This document shows, piece by piece, positions 17,264 through 27,901 of a stretch of 27,901 bases of DNA. Every line of letters starts with the position of its first letter. Positions within the stretch are counted from its first letter, which is position 1. This stretch comes from Symbiodinium natans (taxonomy: Eukaryota > Sar > Dinophyceae > Suessiales > Symbiodiniaceae), in NCBI GenBank assembly GCA_905221605.1, contig CAJNDS010001227.1:1-27901 (forward strand), given 5' to 3'. The position numbers were made by a program, and so were the translations under genes. Under the pieces are notes generated by a model. That model saw only the letters and a program-made list of their open reading frames with translations, did not search any database and was not told the DNA's origin.

Positions 17264-18177
17264 ATTCCATGCTCTCAATCAACTCATCGCCCCGAAAGGG
17301 GTGTGTGTGGCACACCGCTGTACATGCGGGATCGTCAACAAGCACTGCAGACAGGATCGAAAATAGGCATGGATTTGCAGTCCAACAAGGGAGATTTTAC
17401 ATGTCATTTTCAGCAGGGGGCAGGAGCACGGCCATGGGTCTCCTGCTAACAAAGACGCCCATGGTTCGTGGTGAAGCAGTTGGAGACGTCCAACTGTGTA
17501 CCTGCGTGATCGTCTTAGACATCCTGTAACGCAAGCTGTGCATTGGTACCATCCTCGCTGTTGTTCTACCACCTCAACTACAATGCAGTTTTCGACGTGG
17601 TTTTGGATTTTGCTTGGATGAATTCTTTGATGCTTGATCATGACACGAAGATCTTGAGCCCATCAAGCTCGGATGTCTTGTGGTGCAGTCTGTCGTGTCG
17701 AGGTAGTTTTCGTTGCAGAGCATACTTGCATGAGCATACCTGCATGAACATGTGGATGGATCATGCATGAGCACGGGCGAGAACATCAAGCAGGTTCGGG
17801 AAGGCTCGGAGCGTGCGTTGCGAACATGTGGAAGAGATGCATTATCATGAGTGACAGAGCATGATCAGCATGTGAGCATGTGTCTGCGATGTGCTAACAT
17901 GGACGGTGAAGCATGATCACGAATGAGCATGTTTCTGCATGTGTGACAAACATGAAGTGCAGTGGAGCATGTCGATGTCACGAGAGCATACATGCACATG
18001 AGATGCGAGCGATCGGTCGTGATTCATGCACACGCGCGAGAAGTTTCACCTACTCACATAAAATCCCACTCGTGAAGATCTTTGCCATCTCTACGGACGT
18101 GTACCTCGGTGGCTTGATAGAGCATTTCTACTTTCAGAGCATCACCATCAACCAGTCCATGCCAAACACTAAAACAT
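17264..18177. other. Gene-free CATG-rich boundary region
   Basis: No convincing gene. From about 17630 to 18030 there are about 20 CATG words, many as GCATG or AGCATG, against an expectation of one or two. At 17289-17300 a small perfect hairpin ccccGAAAgggg is present. The region separates the compact block from the microsatellite-rich DNA and may contain the right end of the element, but I see no terminal repeat or target-site duplication. Confidence 0.65.
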
Positions 18178-18178
18178 A

Positions 18179-18219
<41 letters not shown>

Positions 18220-18245
18220 TGTGGGTGTGTGTGTGTGGGTGGGGT
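18178..18245. repeat. (TG)n microsatellite
   Basis: About 20 TG units in a row, followed by TG/GGG-rich degenerate sequence. Confidence 0.95.
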
Positions 18246-18317
18246 CTCGGTTGTGGGGGTGCCTGTGCGGTTTGGTTTGCTGGGTCCGTGGTTGTGTCAT
18301 TCGTCTCTTGGCTGCAA

Positions 18318-18884
18318 CTAGCACATCCTCCACTTGAACCCTCCGCGGAGGTGTGCAGTGACGTTTTCGGAGCTCACCTGAGATGCGGGGGGGGACGTGG
18401 TTGTATGGCAGCGAGTACTCTCGTGTGCCGGTCTTCCTTCCTTCCTTCCTTCCTTCCTTCCTTCCTTCCTTTTCAGGTCTGAGGGTCGAGTGGAAACCAG
18501 GGAGGAAACCTCCAAGGAGGAAACCTCCGCGCTAACTGACGGCTCTGCGACACAATCTAGTTGGTCAGAGTCCCGAGCTGCTGTCTCTGAGGGCCCGTTT
18601 TGCAATGCTAGCGGTTCGTGAGCGGCTGCCCGCCCAGCGCAAGAAAGCCAGATCAGCAGAAGCACAAGAAGTATGTCAGCTAATGCCGAAAGTTTGAGGA
18701 GCCAACCCTGAGACCAAAGTTGCCAACTGCAGTCGCCCGACACAGCCTCCAAAGCAACCCGAGTCCTAGCCATTTCCTCACGAAGAGATTGGATTTCCTG
18801 AAGCGCCAGAGAAGACGGAGAAGATCTGTTCCTATCGAAGGCCCAGCGAATGGCGAAGATCCCTAGCACCCGTTTGCTGAACAT
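18318..18884 (-). CDS. Possible exon of a membrane protein (weak)
   Basis: A 188-codon minus-strand frame whose first ~110 residues look protein-like: a heptad-like segment (LALQEIQSLREEMARTRVAL) and a hydrophobic helix (LSALADILLVLLLIWLSCAG). The C-terminal third runs through the CCTT microsatellite (RKEGRKEG repeats), where the frame is meaningless. It could be part of an intron-containing host gene. No homology recognised, so I keep confidence low. Confidence 0.25.
   Translation of the reverse strand: MFSKRVLGIFAIRWAFDRNRSSPSSLALQEIQSLREEMARTRVALEAVSGDCSWQLWSQGWLLKLSALADILLVLLLIWLSCAGRAAAHEPLALQNGPSETAARDSDQLDCVAEPSVSAEVSSLEVSSLVSTRPSDLKRKEGRKEGRKEGRPAHESTRCHTTTSPPASQVSSENVTAHLRGGFKWRMC
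18432..18472. repeat. (CCTT)n microsatellite
   Basis: About ten tandem CCTT/TTCC units. Confidence 0.95.
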
Positions 18885-19445
18885 GTGAGCTCGGGCAAAG
18901 ATTCTGGAGCATGCACAGGTTTGTGAGTGCGGGCTCCTTCGCTTCCATGCTACCGGATTTTACACATGTCACGACCTATATAGAATGAACGCAGACAAAA
19001 ACGGCGAGATAAGCAAAGAAGGAAATGCAGAACGAGCCAAAGAACGACATCTTCATTTATTCTCGATACTAATTTTCATATTTTTGTTGATATTCGTATT
19101 TCGTTTTGTTGATATTGATGTCCAGGACTCAGCATCCTCCCGCTTTTTGTCTACCTGCTCAATTCAAGTGTTGGATGCCAGTCTTGCATGCTGGGTGATT
19201 CCAATTTGTGGATGTTAAAGCTCGGAAGCGCTTTGATTTGCGCCTTTCAAGAATGATCTGTGCACTTACGTGGAGCCGTTTTGTTGTTTTTTCCTTGTAA
19301 TAATCTTGCCATGCCTCCGTTTATTGCATGTTTTGCTCACGGCTGCAGTTTTGTACGCGCAGCTGGTTCGAACTTGCAGGTTTGGGTGTCGCCTCAAGCC
19401 CCGAACCTCGACATGCCCAACAGCGGATTTGATGCCGCGGGCCCA
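18885..19445. other. Gene-free stretch
   Basis: Stops occur in all frames at short intervals; T-rich around 19060-19110. Nothing recognisable. Confidence 0.5.
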
Positions 19446-19490
19446 GAGAGAGAGAGAGAGAGAGCAAGAGAGAGAGAAAGAGAGAGAGAA

Positions 19491-19543
<53 letters not shown>

Positions 19544-19910
19544 GAAAGAGAGAAAGAGAGAAAGAGAGAAAGAGAGAAAGAGAGAAAGAGGGAAAGAGGG
19601 AAAGAGGGAAAGAGGGAAAGAGGGAAAGAGAGAAAGAGAGAAAGAGAGAAAGAGAGAAAGAGAGAAAGAGAGAAAGAGAGAAAGAGAGAAAGACGGATGA
19701 GAAAGCGGCGAAAGAGGGGAGGGAAAGAAGGCGTAGAAAGGAGAGAAGACCAAGAAGTGAGGGAAAAAGAGAGAAAGAGAGGAAAGACGGAGAAAAGCGA
19801 GAAGAGAGAAAGAGAGAAAGAGAGAAAGAGAGAAAGAGAGAAAGAGAGAAAGAGAGAAAGAGAGAAAGAGAGAGAGAGAGAGAGAGAGCGAGAGATGAAG
19901 AGAGAGAAAG
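19446..19910. repeat. Purine-only AG / AGAGAAAG repeat
   Basis: Two blocks of almost pure purine: AG dinucleotides and the 8-mer AGAGAAAG (with AGGGAAAG variants at 19586-19630), separated by about 110 bp of purine-rich non-repeat near 19690-19800. The repeat is stop-free in several frames on both strands, so the long frames over it are not genes. Confidence 0.95.
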
Positions 19911-21054
19911 CACTTAAAACTGAAAACGATCGAAGAGAATAGTTGCCCACCCAAACCCCGCCCAAGCCCATGCACCCAAACCCAGAGGAGCACAAAGCCC
20001 GAACTCGGTGTGCTGGCGTATCGGCGTGAATCGCACCGAATTCTCGCCCCGCACCGAATGCGACATACCGGCGGAACTCGGCGCAAGCCAAAAGGGAAAC
20101 AAATCTTAGCCACGCAGCTGGACAACAAAACATAGAGTATGATCAGCTCAATTGGAAATCGCAAGATTGCAGCAGACATTTTTATAGTTGCAGGGGCATG
20201 TTGTGCGTGCTTGTAGACCATGGTATCCTACACAACCTTGTCACGTTTGCACATCTTAAAAACACGTTTCCTGACTTGAACAAATCTGGCCATGGTAACA
20301 TGGCCTTTGTTGTTTTCCGCCGCTATTGTGTGCACGAGGGTGGCCCGGGTCTTACCGAGGCATTCTTTGGGATGAAGTTGTTGCTGATGATTACTTTCCC
20401 ATCAATGTTTTCAGGGTTGCGTGCGTGCATAGTGGCATGTGCAAGGTCAATGCATGGGATGCGCCCGGAGCTCACTGGCATCCGCTTCCTGGTGAAAGTG
20501 GCGCCAAGTGACCCGTGGACATGGCAACTGTGCATCCGTGCAGTGTGCCGAAGTGCCGCACTTACTTGGCTTGACTGGTGGAACTTGACTTGGCGTTGTG
20601 ATCATGCTGGTGATGATGGGACGCCGTGTACGGTATACGTGGGTCGTCAGGTCACTCACTAGATGTTTCCAATGATCCCGATCGTTGCTCGGACTTCGAG
20701 CGGCGCAAGCCGACCGCTCGGACATACGCTAACTACAGACACTTGATTCCGCCGCAACGTGCCTGGTTTGAGTCCAATTTCCAAGCAGGAGCTGTTGTGC
20801 ACATAGCATGTTTGTTTCCGAGGATGCTCCCAAGCTCCGATGCACTGTGCCTGAGCCAGGCGCGTGTTTGCATAACCGGCAAGGGCCCTTTGAACTCGAT
20901 CAGCAGCTCCAGACGTTGCTAGGAAATGTTTCCGTGGTTATAGTCCGAAGCAAAGCACCCCACTTCCGTCATCCTCGGACTACTGCATTTGGCCAAGATC
21001 GGTATGTTGGCAAGCGCAATGCTTCTCCAATCGTCTGCAGGTTTCTGGACGCAC
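19911..21054. other. Gene-free stretch
   Basis: Only short unremarkable open frames (for example 20198-20662 on +), with no recognisable domain. It could hold introns or exons of an unrecognised host gene. Confidence 0.4.
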
Positions 21055-21112
21055 CCCCTCCCACGCCCACGCCCACGCCCACGCCCACGCCCACGCCCAT
21101 GCCCACGCCCAA
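21055..21112. repeat. CCCACG hexamer tandem repeat
   Basis: About nine tandem copies of CCCACG, one with T in place of C. Confidence 0.95.
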
Positions 21113-22841
21113 ATAAGGAAGAAACGAATACGCCGGCCATTTCTGTTCGCAACATGACACGCCAAGAGCCAAGATATTTATTCATGGATCAGGGCATGGG
21201 TTTTCTTCATGTCCGTGCGGCCCATGGCCGGTCGTTAGGGAATGGCCCGGATGTTCTGCCAGTAGTTGTTTTGCGCAGCACGCCTTGAGTTCGCAAAGAA
21301 ACAGCTTCAGATAGCATAAATCCTCGTTGACGTACCTTGAATGGCCAAGGTGTCAATACTACGGCTTTCGACTTTCGAGCCTACTCTCCCCCAAGACCGT
21401 TTCCAATGTAGAAGACTCCCACAGTTTTGCGTGGTCCGAACGTTTGCACGTGATGGCAATCAGCGCGTTCGGAACATTTCCGCTTGCAACTCCCCTGCGC
21501 AGTACTTGCCTTTGCCTGCTCCTCGGCCTCTTTGTCCTTAAGTGAAGGTGCATTAGCTTCTGTTTACGGGTTCGGCAAACAGATAAGGAGTGCCAAAGCA
21601 CATTGCGCATGCCTTTGCTGTTGGCAAGTCACTGCGCCTCAGCTCTGCGATTCTGTGGGAAGCATTGCTCAGCAGAAAGCTGGCTACTTGATCTGTCAAA
21701 GGAACCTGCCCCGAATGACCCTCAATGGACGGCCCTAGACCCTGATCCCCAAATATTAAAACCTAACACCAACACCCACCCCACCAACACCCCCACATCG
21801 CCCACCAACACCACCAACGGCCCCGCCAACGGGCAACCGCCCAGACGGGGCTTGCCTTCTTCCGAGCTGGCTCCTTTAATGGAACGACGGGAACCAGTGG
21901 GGCACTTCTTCGCTGGATTCCGCACCAGCAGTGCCGCCGTTGCGATAATTGCACCGAATACCACGGTTTTTACAGCGGTTTCTGCGTTTTCGAAGCTCCC
22001 AGCTGCTTCCGAAACCCGAGGCCCTACCCGCTGATGCTCATGATGTGCGCTCATTTTGGGTCATTTGGGGTGGCCGGTAGCCCCGAAAAACATCAACCAC
22101 ACGTTTTCGGCGCCGCTTTAATGGCTGCGCCGCTGATCCCGACGGGCTCAAGCGTCCAGCAGAGCAAAAGGTGGATCGCTGTTTGTCTCAGGCCAGGCGT
22201 TTGAGCGAAGTATCGCACGCGCGGTCCCGAGGCACGAGCGTGCGCTGTCTGTTCGCGCGATATACGTGTGATGAGGCTTCCACATTGATCGTAACAGGCA
22301 TGTGTCGATCCCCAGAGGAGGAGCGCATACTCGCTCGAGGCGCTTTCCATCCTGGGACTGTCAGTCGACTGCTTGCCCTCGAATGCCGAGCTGCACACTG
22401 CGCCTGAGCCTGAGCTTGAAGGGCTTCAGCTTCAGGAGTCAGTGGGAGGAGAGCCGTAAGTGGTCAGTGAAGCTTCCATGAACTCGGCCAGGTATCGCTT
22501 GGCCGCGCTGAGTTCGCACCCAGACAAGGTCAATGGGGAGATATGTGCAGTCTCTTGCTGCCGACTTCCAAAACCATGTGTGAGATTGTGCTGCTTCGGC
22601 AGGGAGCTGCGAAGGAGTGCTTCTACAGAGTCAAGGACCGCCCCAGTCATGGGGATTGGCAGAAGCAGCCTGCTCATACACAAGCGGTGTGATTTACAAC
22701 ATGCCGCGAAGGAGGCCTTCGACTTCTTGGTCGCTCGCGTCGGCGCGTGAAAACACATGTGCAGACCATTTGCAGATTGCAACGCCGTGTTTTCATGTCG
22801 TGATGTTTTCGTGTTGTAGCTTTGCAGAGAACTTGTAGCTT
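21113..22841. other. Gene-free stretch
   Basis: No frame here has a recognisable domain or convincing composition. A C-rich stretch at 21765-21830 (CCAACACC words) is low complexity. Confidence 0.4.

Positions 22842-22922
<81 letters not shown>
22842..22922. repeat. (CT)n microsatellite
   Basis: About 40 CT units. Frames reading RE/ER or LS runs across it are artefacts. Confidence 0.97.
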
Positions 22923-22924
<2 letters not shown>

Positions 22925-23803
22925 CGCTGTCTCGCAGAACCGCACCACACGTGCAAACATGCCGCATGAACACGACAACGCAGCGACATCGAAACGAATC
23001 GCATCACCAGGACGCAATCCACAGCTTGAATGCAACGGAAATGTCGTGCCCCAATCCAAGTCCCCGAAACAACACCGCTACTCCATATCACCTGCCACCA
23101 AGCTCGCAGGTTTTGTCTCACATCGCTGTTGACACGCATGTTACCGCATGTTCCTCGTCTAGGATATTTCAGCCCTTGAACGCAGCAGACAAAGCAGTTG
23201 CATCGCCAGACTGCAAGAGAGAGCACGCAGGAAGTACATTTGCACAGCTTTTGGCTGCAGCTGTCGTGAGGGTTCTCTCCGAAAAAACATGCAAAGCTGA
23301 AGAATGCCTAGGTAGTCATGGTCACTCTCGTGCAGCAAGTTCTGAGCCGGGTCAGTGTTGCAGAATAAGTAGCGGAGCGTGCCGGACAAAATTGCTGCAA
23401 GTGCGCACGAAACTAAGTTCACAAGTATTTATTTTGCCGTTGTCCGATGTGTCCTCTAGGCTTAACCAAAACGGATACCGCACGCCCTGGACAGAGGTGT
23501 GAAGAGAAAGACCATGGTCAAAATGCAGCCCATCGTGTCCCAGACCCTACAGGATTTGAACTACCTTACCGTGTTGCAGAAGAAGCTGAATTCGCCGGAG
23601 GGGCTTGAAATTTCGACTTGCCGTGTCTTCCTAACATTTCCTAATCTAAGGAAGCCGCTTTCGAGGAAAATATAAGAAGGAGTGCTTTGTCATGTATCAG
23701 CAAGAATTTGCACCACCAAACCCTAAACCCTAAATTCTTCGCCGCAGCGCCTCCACAATTTCAAGCAACACCTGTGCTCAATCGCCTCGTGCTTCTTGCA
23801 GCC
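22923..23803. other. Region upstream of beta-tubulin
   Basis: No gene supported. A perfect double CCCTAAA (ccctaaaccctaaa) lies at 23721-23734, about 70 bp before the tubulin ATG. No TATA-like box or spliced-leader relic is recognisable. Confidence 0.45.
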
Positions 23804-26800
23804 ATGTGTGAGCTCGTGCACGTCCAGGGTGGTCAGTGCACCTTGGTCCGAAACCCTAATCCCGAAGCCTCAAAGCCCTTAGGCCCTGAACCTTGAGTGA
23901 CATCGTGGGTGCAAGCCATAGGCCCTTAAGCCTAAGCCCTCAACCATGGTACATCGCCCAAATCCTTCAACTCTTCTGCTCCCATCAAAGAAGCGGGCTC
24001 GGAACCGATCCCACCGGCGCAGACGAGAGCCGGAAACTGAAAACACACGAGCAAGCTCTGTGAAGAAGCTTTCTGCTGGCTCTGATTCTTCGAATCGAGG
24101 TCCCCTATTGTAGCCTCGCCTAAAACCCTGCGACCTTGAGATAGCAGGCGTCTTTGTGGGGTTCTTTGGCTGTGGGCTTTGAGGAAATGACCGCGAAGAT
24201 AGGGACGTGAGCACCTGCAGGTAGCACATACTTGTAGAAGCAGAGTTCATGGACACTGCAGATGCACGGCATCATGAGTCATTAGTAGTCATTTTCCACC
24301 TTAGATTCATGCCAGTCTCACGTTCACTGAATCGTGCTGTATCAACTAAGTGCAAACACCGATCTAAAATCTATTTCGCTTCTATCTGAAATTCTTCTGT
24401 GATCCATATACAAAGCTCTTCCGAAGGCCCTTACCATGCAGACTCCGATCTGCAGCTGGAGCGAATCAACGTGCCCTCGCTGCATGGGCCTAGAGGGAGC
24501 ATTTGGACATGTGTATGTGCTCCTTCTTGTTAGCGTGCCCAGTGCATGATCGGCGGCCATCGTGGTAGGACAGCTGAGGTGTGCTTCAACGAGGCGACTG
24601 GAGGACGCTACGTTCCGCGCGCGGTCCTGATGGATCTTGAGCCAGGCCTCGGGGATGCTGTGTGGAAAGCCTCTCTTGCGAAATGGCTCGATGGCTTTAC
24701 CACGGTCTTGCTGTCCCGAGGAACCATGGACTCCGTTCGCGCCGGGCCTTTTGGCCAGCTCTTCCGTCCGGACAACTTCGTCTTCGGACAGACAGGACAG
24801 GTCAGAGCAATTCGTCGATCTCCGCCGCCTCGGTCGGACAGCCTGCAGAAGCAATCTCGCCGCATGGACGTGTGCGCCGCATGGACGTGTATGCCGCTGC
24901 AGGATGCGGCAACAACTGGGCTAAGGGCCTGGTGCTCGGTTGTCAGTGCTGCTGGCAAGCGGCCCTGCTTGACAGCCACATCCGTTTGGGAGACCCTGTC
25001 CTAAAGTGAGGTCGCTACACTGAAGCCGTGAGCTGAGCTTGCATCGGGGTTGAAAGAAACTGTTGGCTGCCATCGCCGCATTTTCATACAATCTAAAAAC
25101 ACCACGGACCACGGGGGGGGGGGGACAGAGAAGCCTCAGCCTAAACCCCAAGCCCTGAACCCTAGCCCTAAAACTTAAACCCACCAATGAACGACGCACA
25201 GGGGGGAGAGGGGAAACCGTAAACCTATCATTACCCCGAACCTTGAACCCAAATCAAACTCTAAACCCACAGTGAACCAATGGACCAGAGTGAAAATCCT
25301 GAACCCTAAAGCCTAACCCTAAACCCCTAAAGCCTAACCCATGAACCACAGACCATGAACCACAGGGGGGGGGGGGGGGGGGAACCCAACCACGGTGAAA
25401 CCACAAGGGGGGGGCGGATACCATGGGGGCGGGGGGGGGGGGCGCCTATGCTGGCCCATATATAAATTTCTGTAGACATGGCCCAGGAATCAATCCTAAG
25501 TCCTGAGTTCATTGCGAAGTCGAAGCCCTGCAGATCTCATCTGTCTATAAAGCCCCAAAGGACCAAAGCCTAACGCCTTAAACGCTGAAACCCTAAAACC
25601 TCAAGTGGGGCCAAGCCCTACATCAAGCCTTTTGAGCAACCCTGAAAATTAGGGTTGCAAGGCCACTCGAAGACCTAAATGCCCTGGTGCTTAAGAGAGT
25701 GAATCCCTCCAAGGATCCCTCTGCAGCGGTGCCTTTCACTCCCCCCAGTATTGTAGCACATGAAAGCCTCAACCCTAAACCACCCTCCCTAAGCCCTAAA
25801 CTAGCCCAGTAAGCTAATGAACCGTTTGAATTGCCTCACAGCCGAGGGCGCCGAATTCATCGACTTGGTTTTGGATGTGGTGCGCAAGAAGGCGGAAGGC
25901 AGCCCATTCGCGCAAAGTAGGCGTGTGTTGGCGTTTCAGGGGAGCTCAAGCAAGGAGCCTCCAAGTGGATGCCAGCCTGGAGCCATGAAAGCAAGGCTGA
26001 GCCAAACCTGAGTGCCGGGCTCATTAAAGCCTAGCAGGGATGTTGTTCCTGTCTTCTAGGCTGGTTTAGGCCTTCCTTGACACTTTCCTTGAAAGCCTTA
26101 GAATCTATTCCTTTAAACTCGTTTTGGGTTAGGGGATACCACCTTGAAGGGAGCTATGCCCATCCTTCAGGCTTCGACTGCCTCCAGAGCATCCAGCTCT
26201 GCCACTCTTTGAAAGAAGGCACCGGCGCCGGGATGGGCATCCTTTTCATCTCCAAGGCGGGACCCCTGTCATATTGCGCCCACAGCAACCACCAATTATA
26301 ATTGATGTTGCCCCGCTTGCCCCACTTGGCTCACTTGTTCCTGCGGATCTGCCCCCCGACCCTTTCCCCACCCTTTCCCCTCCGCAGAAATCGCTTATAG
26401 GCGTTAGCACAAGACAGGTGAGACAAATGGGGCATGTGTCCGCTAAGGGGCGAGCAAGGCAAGTGGCAGAAAACAGTTAGCGGGTGCAGGTTTGCACTCC
26501 CACTGCCCAGTTAATTGAAACACCCTTCGAGGACTCCGCGCCCTCCAAACCATCCCAAACCTCCTAGGGACCATATAATTGATGACCGCGGGCAGTTTGC
26601 TTTGTGAATTCTTTTAATACAGGGTTTATGAAGGATACTCTTGCTAGTACCAAACAACCCTACAACTCCTGGGCCTTGAAGTCAGGTGCGTGAGGAGCCT
26701 CTGGGATGGCATTAGAGCTTCTCTCACAGGGGTGAAGCTGCCCCCCTGGTTCAGGTTTAAGAGGGTTATATTCAAAGGCGCCATGACCAGCGTTACATTG

Positions 26801-27350
26801 TAACGAAGGTACCCGGACCGCATCATGGAGACCTTCTCCGTGATCCCTTCGCCGAAGATCTCGGACACCGTGGTCGAGCCGTACAATGCCGGCTTGAGCT
26901 CCCACCAGCTTGTGGAGAACTCCGGTGAGTCCTTCCTGATGGCCACTTGCCTGCCCAAACGCGAAAAGCGTTCCTTGACACGCCCCAACCCACTAAGCCG
27001 TGAACCCCTGCACTTGCCCCAAATCCCCAAAGCACTACACTTCACAATTTAGCCAGAAGGAATTTATCGAAGCAGGTCGCGTCATACTTCGCCCTGACCT
27101 AGCAGAGGCATGTTGGCTTTTTTTCGGGATGTAAAGCACCCTGAGGCCTAAGTGAGGGTTAGATGGTGGTTCCGGCAAGTGTGATGCCCGATGCACGCAA
27201 GACGCCCAGTGTAGACGCTCGCGAGAAGCACCGTTTGAACGCCCCATTGGCGCGCTTGAAACAAAATCTTGAAGTCATATGCATATCCTTGGATTCTACA
27301 AGCCATGGAGGACAACGAAGCGCTCTACAACATTTCCTTTCGGACGCTGT
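23804..27350 (+). CDS. Beta-tubulin, N-terminal half, about 12 small exons, 3' end outside window
   Basis: Exons by match to conserved beta-tubulin: 23804-23837 ([11 protein letters not shown]), ~23991-24016 (GTDPTG, start unsure), 24427-24470 ([13 protein letters not shown]), 24579-24645, 24721-24795 ([20 protein letters not shown]), 24903-24926 (CGNNWAK), 25011-25024, 25847-25898, 26171-26256, 26686-26696, 26809-26941 ([20 protein letters not shown]), 27311-~27350 ([13 protein letters not shown]). Phases fit from the third exon on. Donors are GC except one GT (24471) and one GA (24796); acceptors are AG|G. Residues ~13-33 (the GNQIG region) were not found. Oddities: the start is MCEL, not MREI, and the GTP-loop signature GGGTGSG reads KEGTGAG. 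The product would be a GTP-binding microtubule subunit, but this copy is either divergent or a pseudogene. Confidence 0.85.
25025..25846 (+). other. Large beta-tubulin intron with telomere-like words and G runs
   Basis: An 822-bp GC-AG intron. It contains many degenerate CCCTAAA / CCTAAACC words (25140-25340, 25575-25625, 25770-25800) and G runs of 9-18 bases near 25112, 25365 and 25425. At 25636-25658 the arms GCAACCCT and AGGGTTGC form a perfect 8-bp inverted repeat, i.e. telomere-like words head to head. Confidence 0.75.
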
Positions 27351-27406
27351 GCCCCGGCTCTGCTTCGCCAGGCTGCCTAAAAGCGCTATCTTCTGCAGCT
27401 GAAAGA

Positions 27407-27901
<495 letters not shown>

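Noticed and set aside
19266-20221. Several 200-275 codon open frames on both strands
   Set aside because: They are produced by the AG/AGAGAAAG repeat, which is stop-free in several frames; translations are RE/KE or LS/FS runs only.
22432-23502. Long frames across the (CT)n tract
   Set aside because: The repeat keeps them open; flanking residues show no domain or coding-like composition.

Overview
The window looks like nuclear DNA of a dinoflagellate, most likely Symbiodiniaceae-like. The best evidence is at the right end, where a beta-tubulin gene (23804 to past the window edge) is cut into about twelve tiny exons. Most of its introns start with GC, one starts with GA, and nearly all 3' sites read AG|G; this splice pattern is reported for Symbiodiniaceae. 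The flanking DNA is full of simple repeats and degenerate CCCTAAA telomere-like words.

The left 17.3 kb is different: a compact block of at least fifteen coding segments with short CATG-rich spacers, no recognisable host genes, and little else of known function. Its one clear enzyme is a reverse transcriptase (RT) of Penelope-like type with a GIY-YIG endonuclease at its N terminus, the permuted order known from the Naiad/Chlamys group. The other proteins are mostly unrecognised: a tail-anchored protein, two coiled-coil proteins, an SR-rich protein with a Cys/His tail, an Ada-like zinc-binding protein and a matrin/U1-type zinc finger protein. I read the block as a giant Penelope-like element carrying many cargo genes, loosely like the Terminons of bdelloid rotifers. 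That comparison is inference.

Layout: genes on + from 1 to 5824, genes on - from 12003 down to 6411, genes on + from 11976 to 17263. The RT is cut at this junction. Its N-terminal part (GIY-YIG plus the first RT motif) ends at 5824 on +, and the rest (motifs A, B, YVDD, E) begins at 12003 on -. The two ends share the six bases GGGTCT in the same reading frame, so turning 5815-11995 over would restore one RT and put every gene of the block on one strand. The block therefore seems to have been a unidirectional array that suffered a 6.2-kb inversion (or the assembly is wrong there).

Other structure in the block: four AT-rich hairpins in 435 bp beside the inversion edge; a 326/329-bp leader duplicated (about 94% identical by eye) in front of two different genes; two stop/start ATGA overlaps, one inside a perfect hairpin; and repeated reading-frame changes within genes with few in-frame stops. 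From 17264 to 23803 I find no convincing gene, only CATG-rich sequence, then microsatellites.
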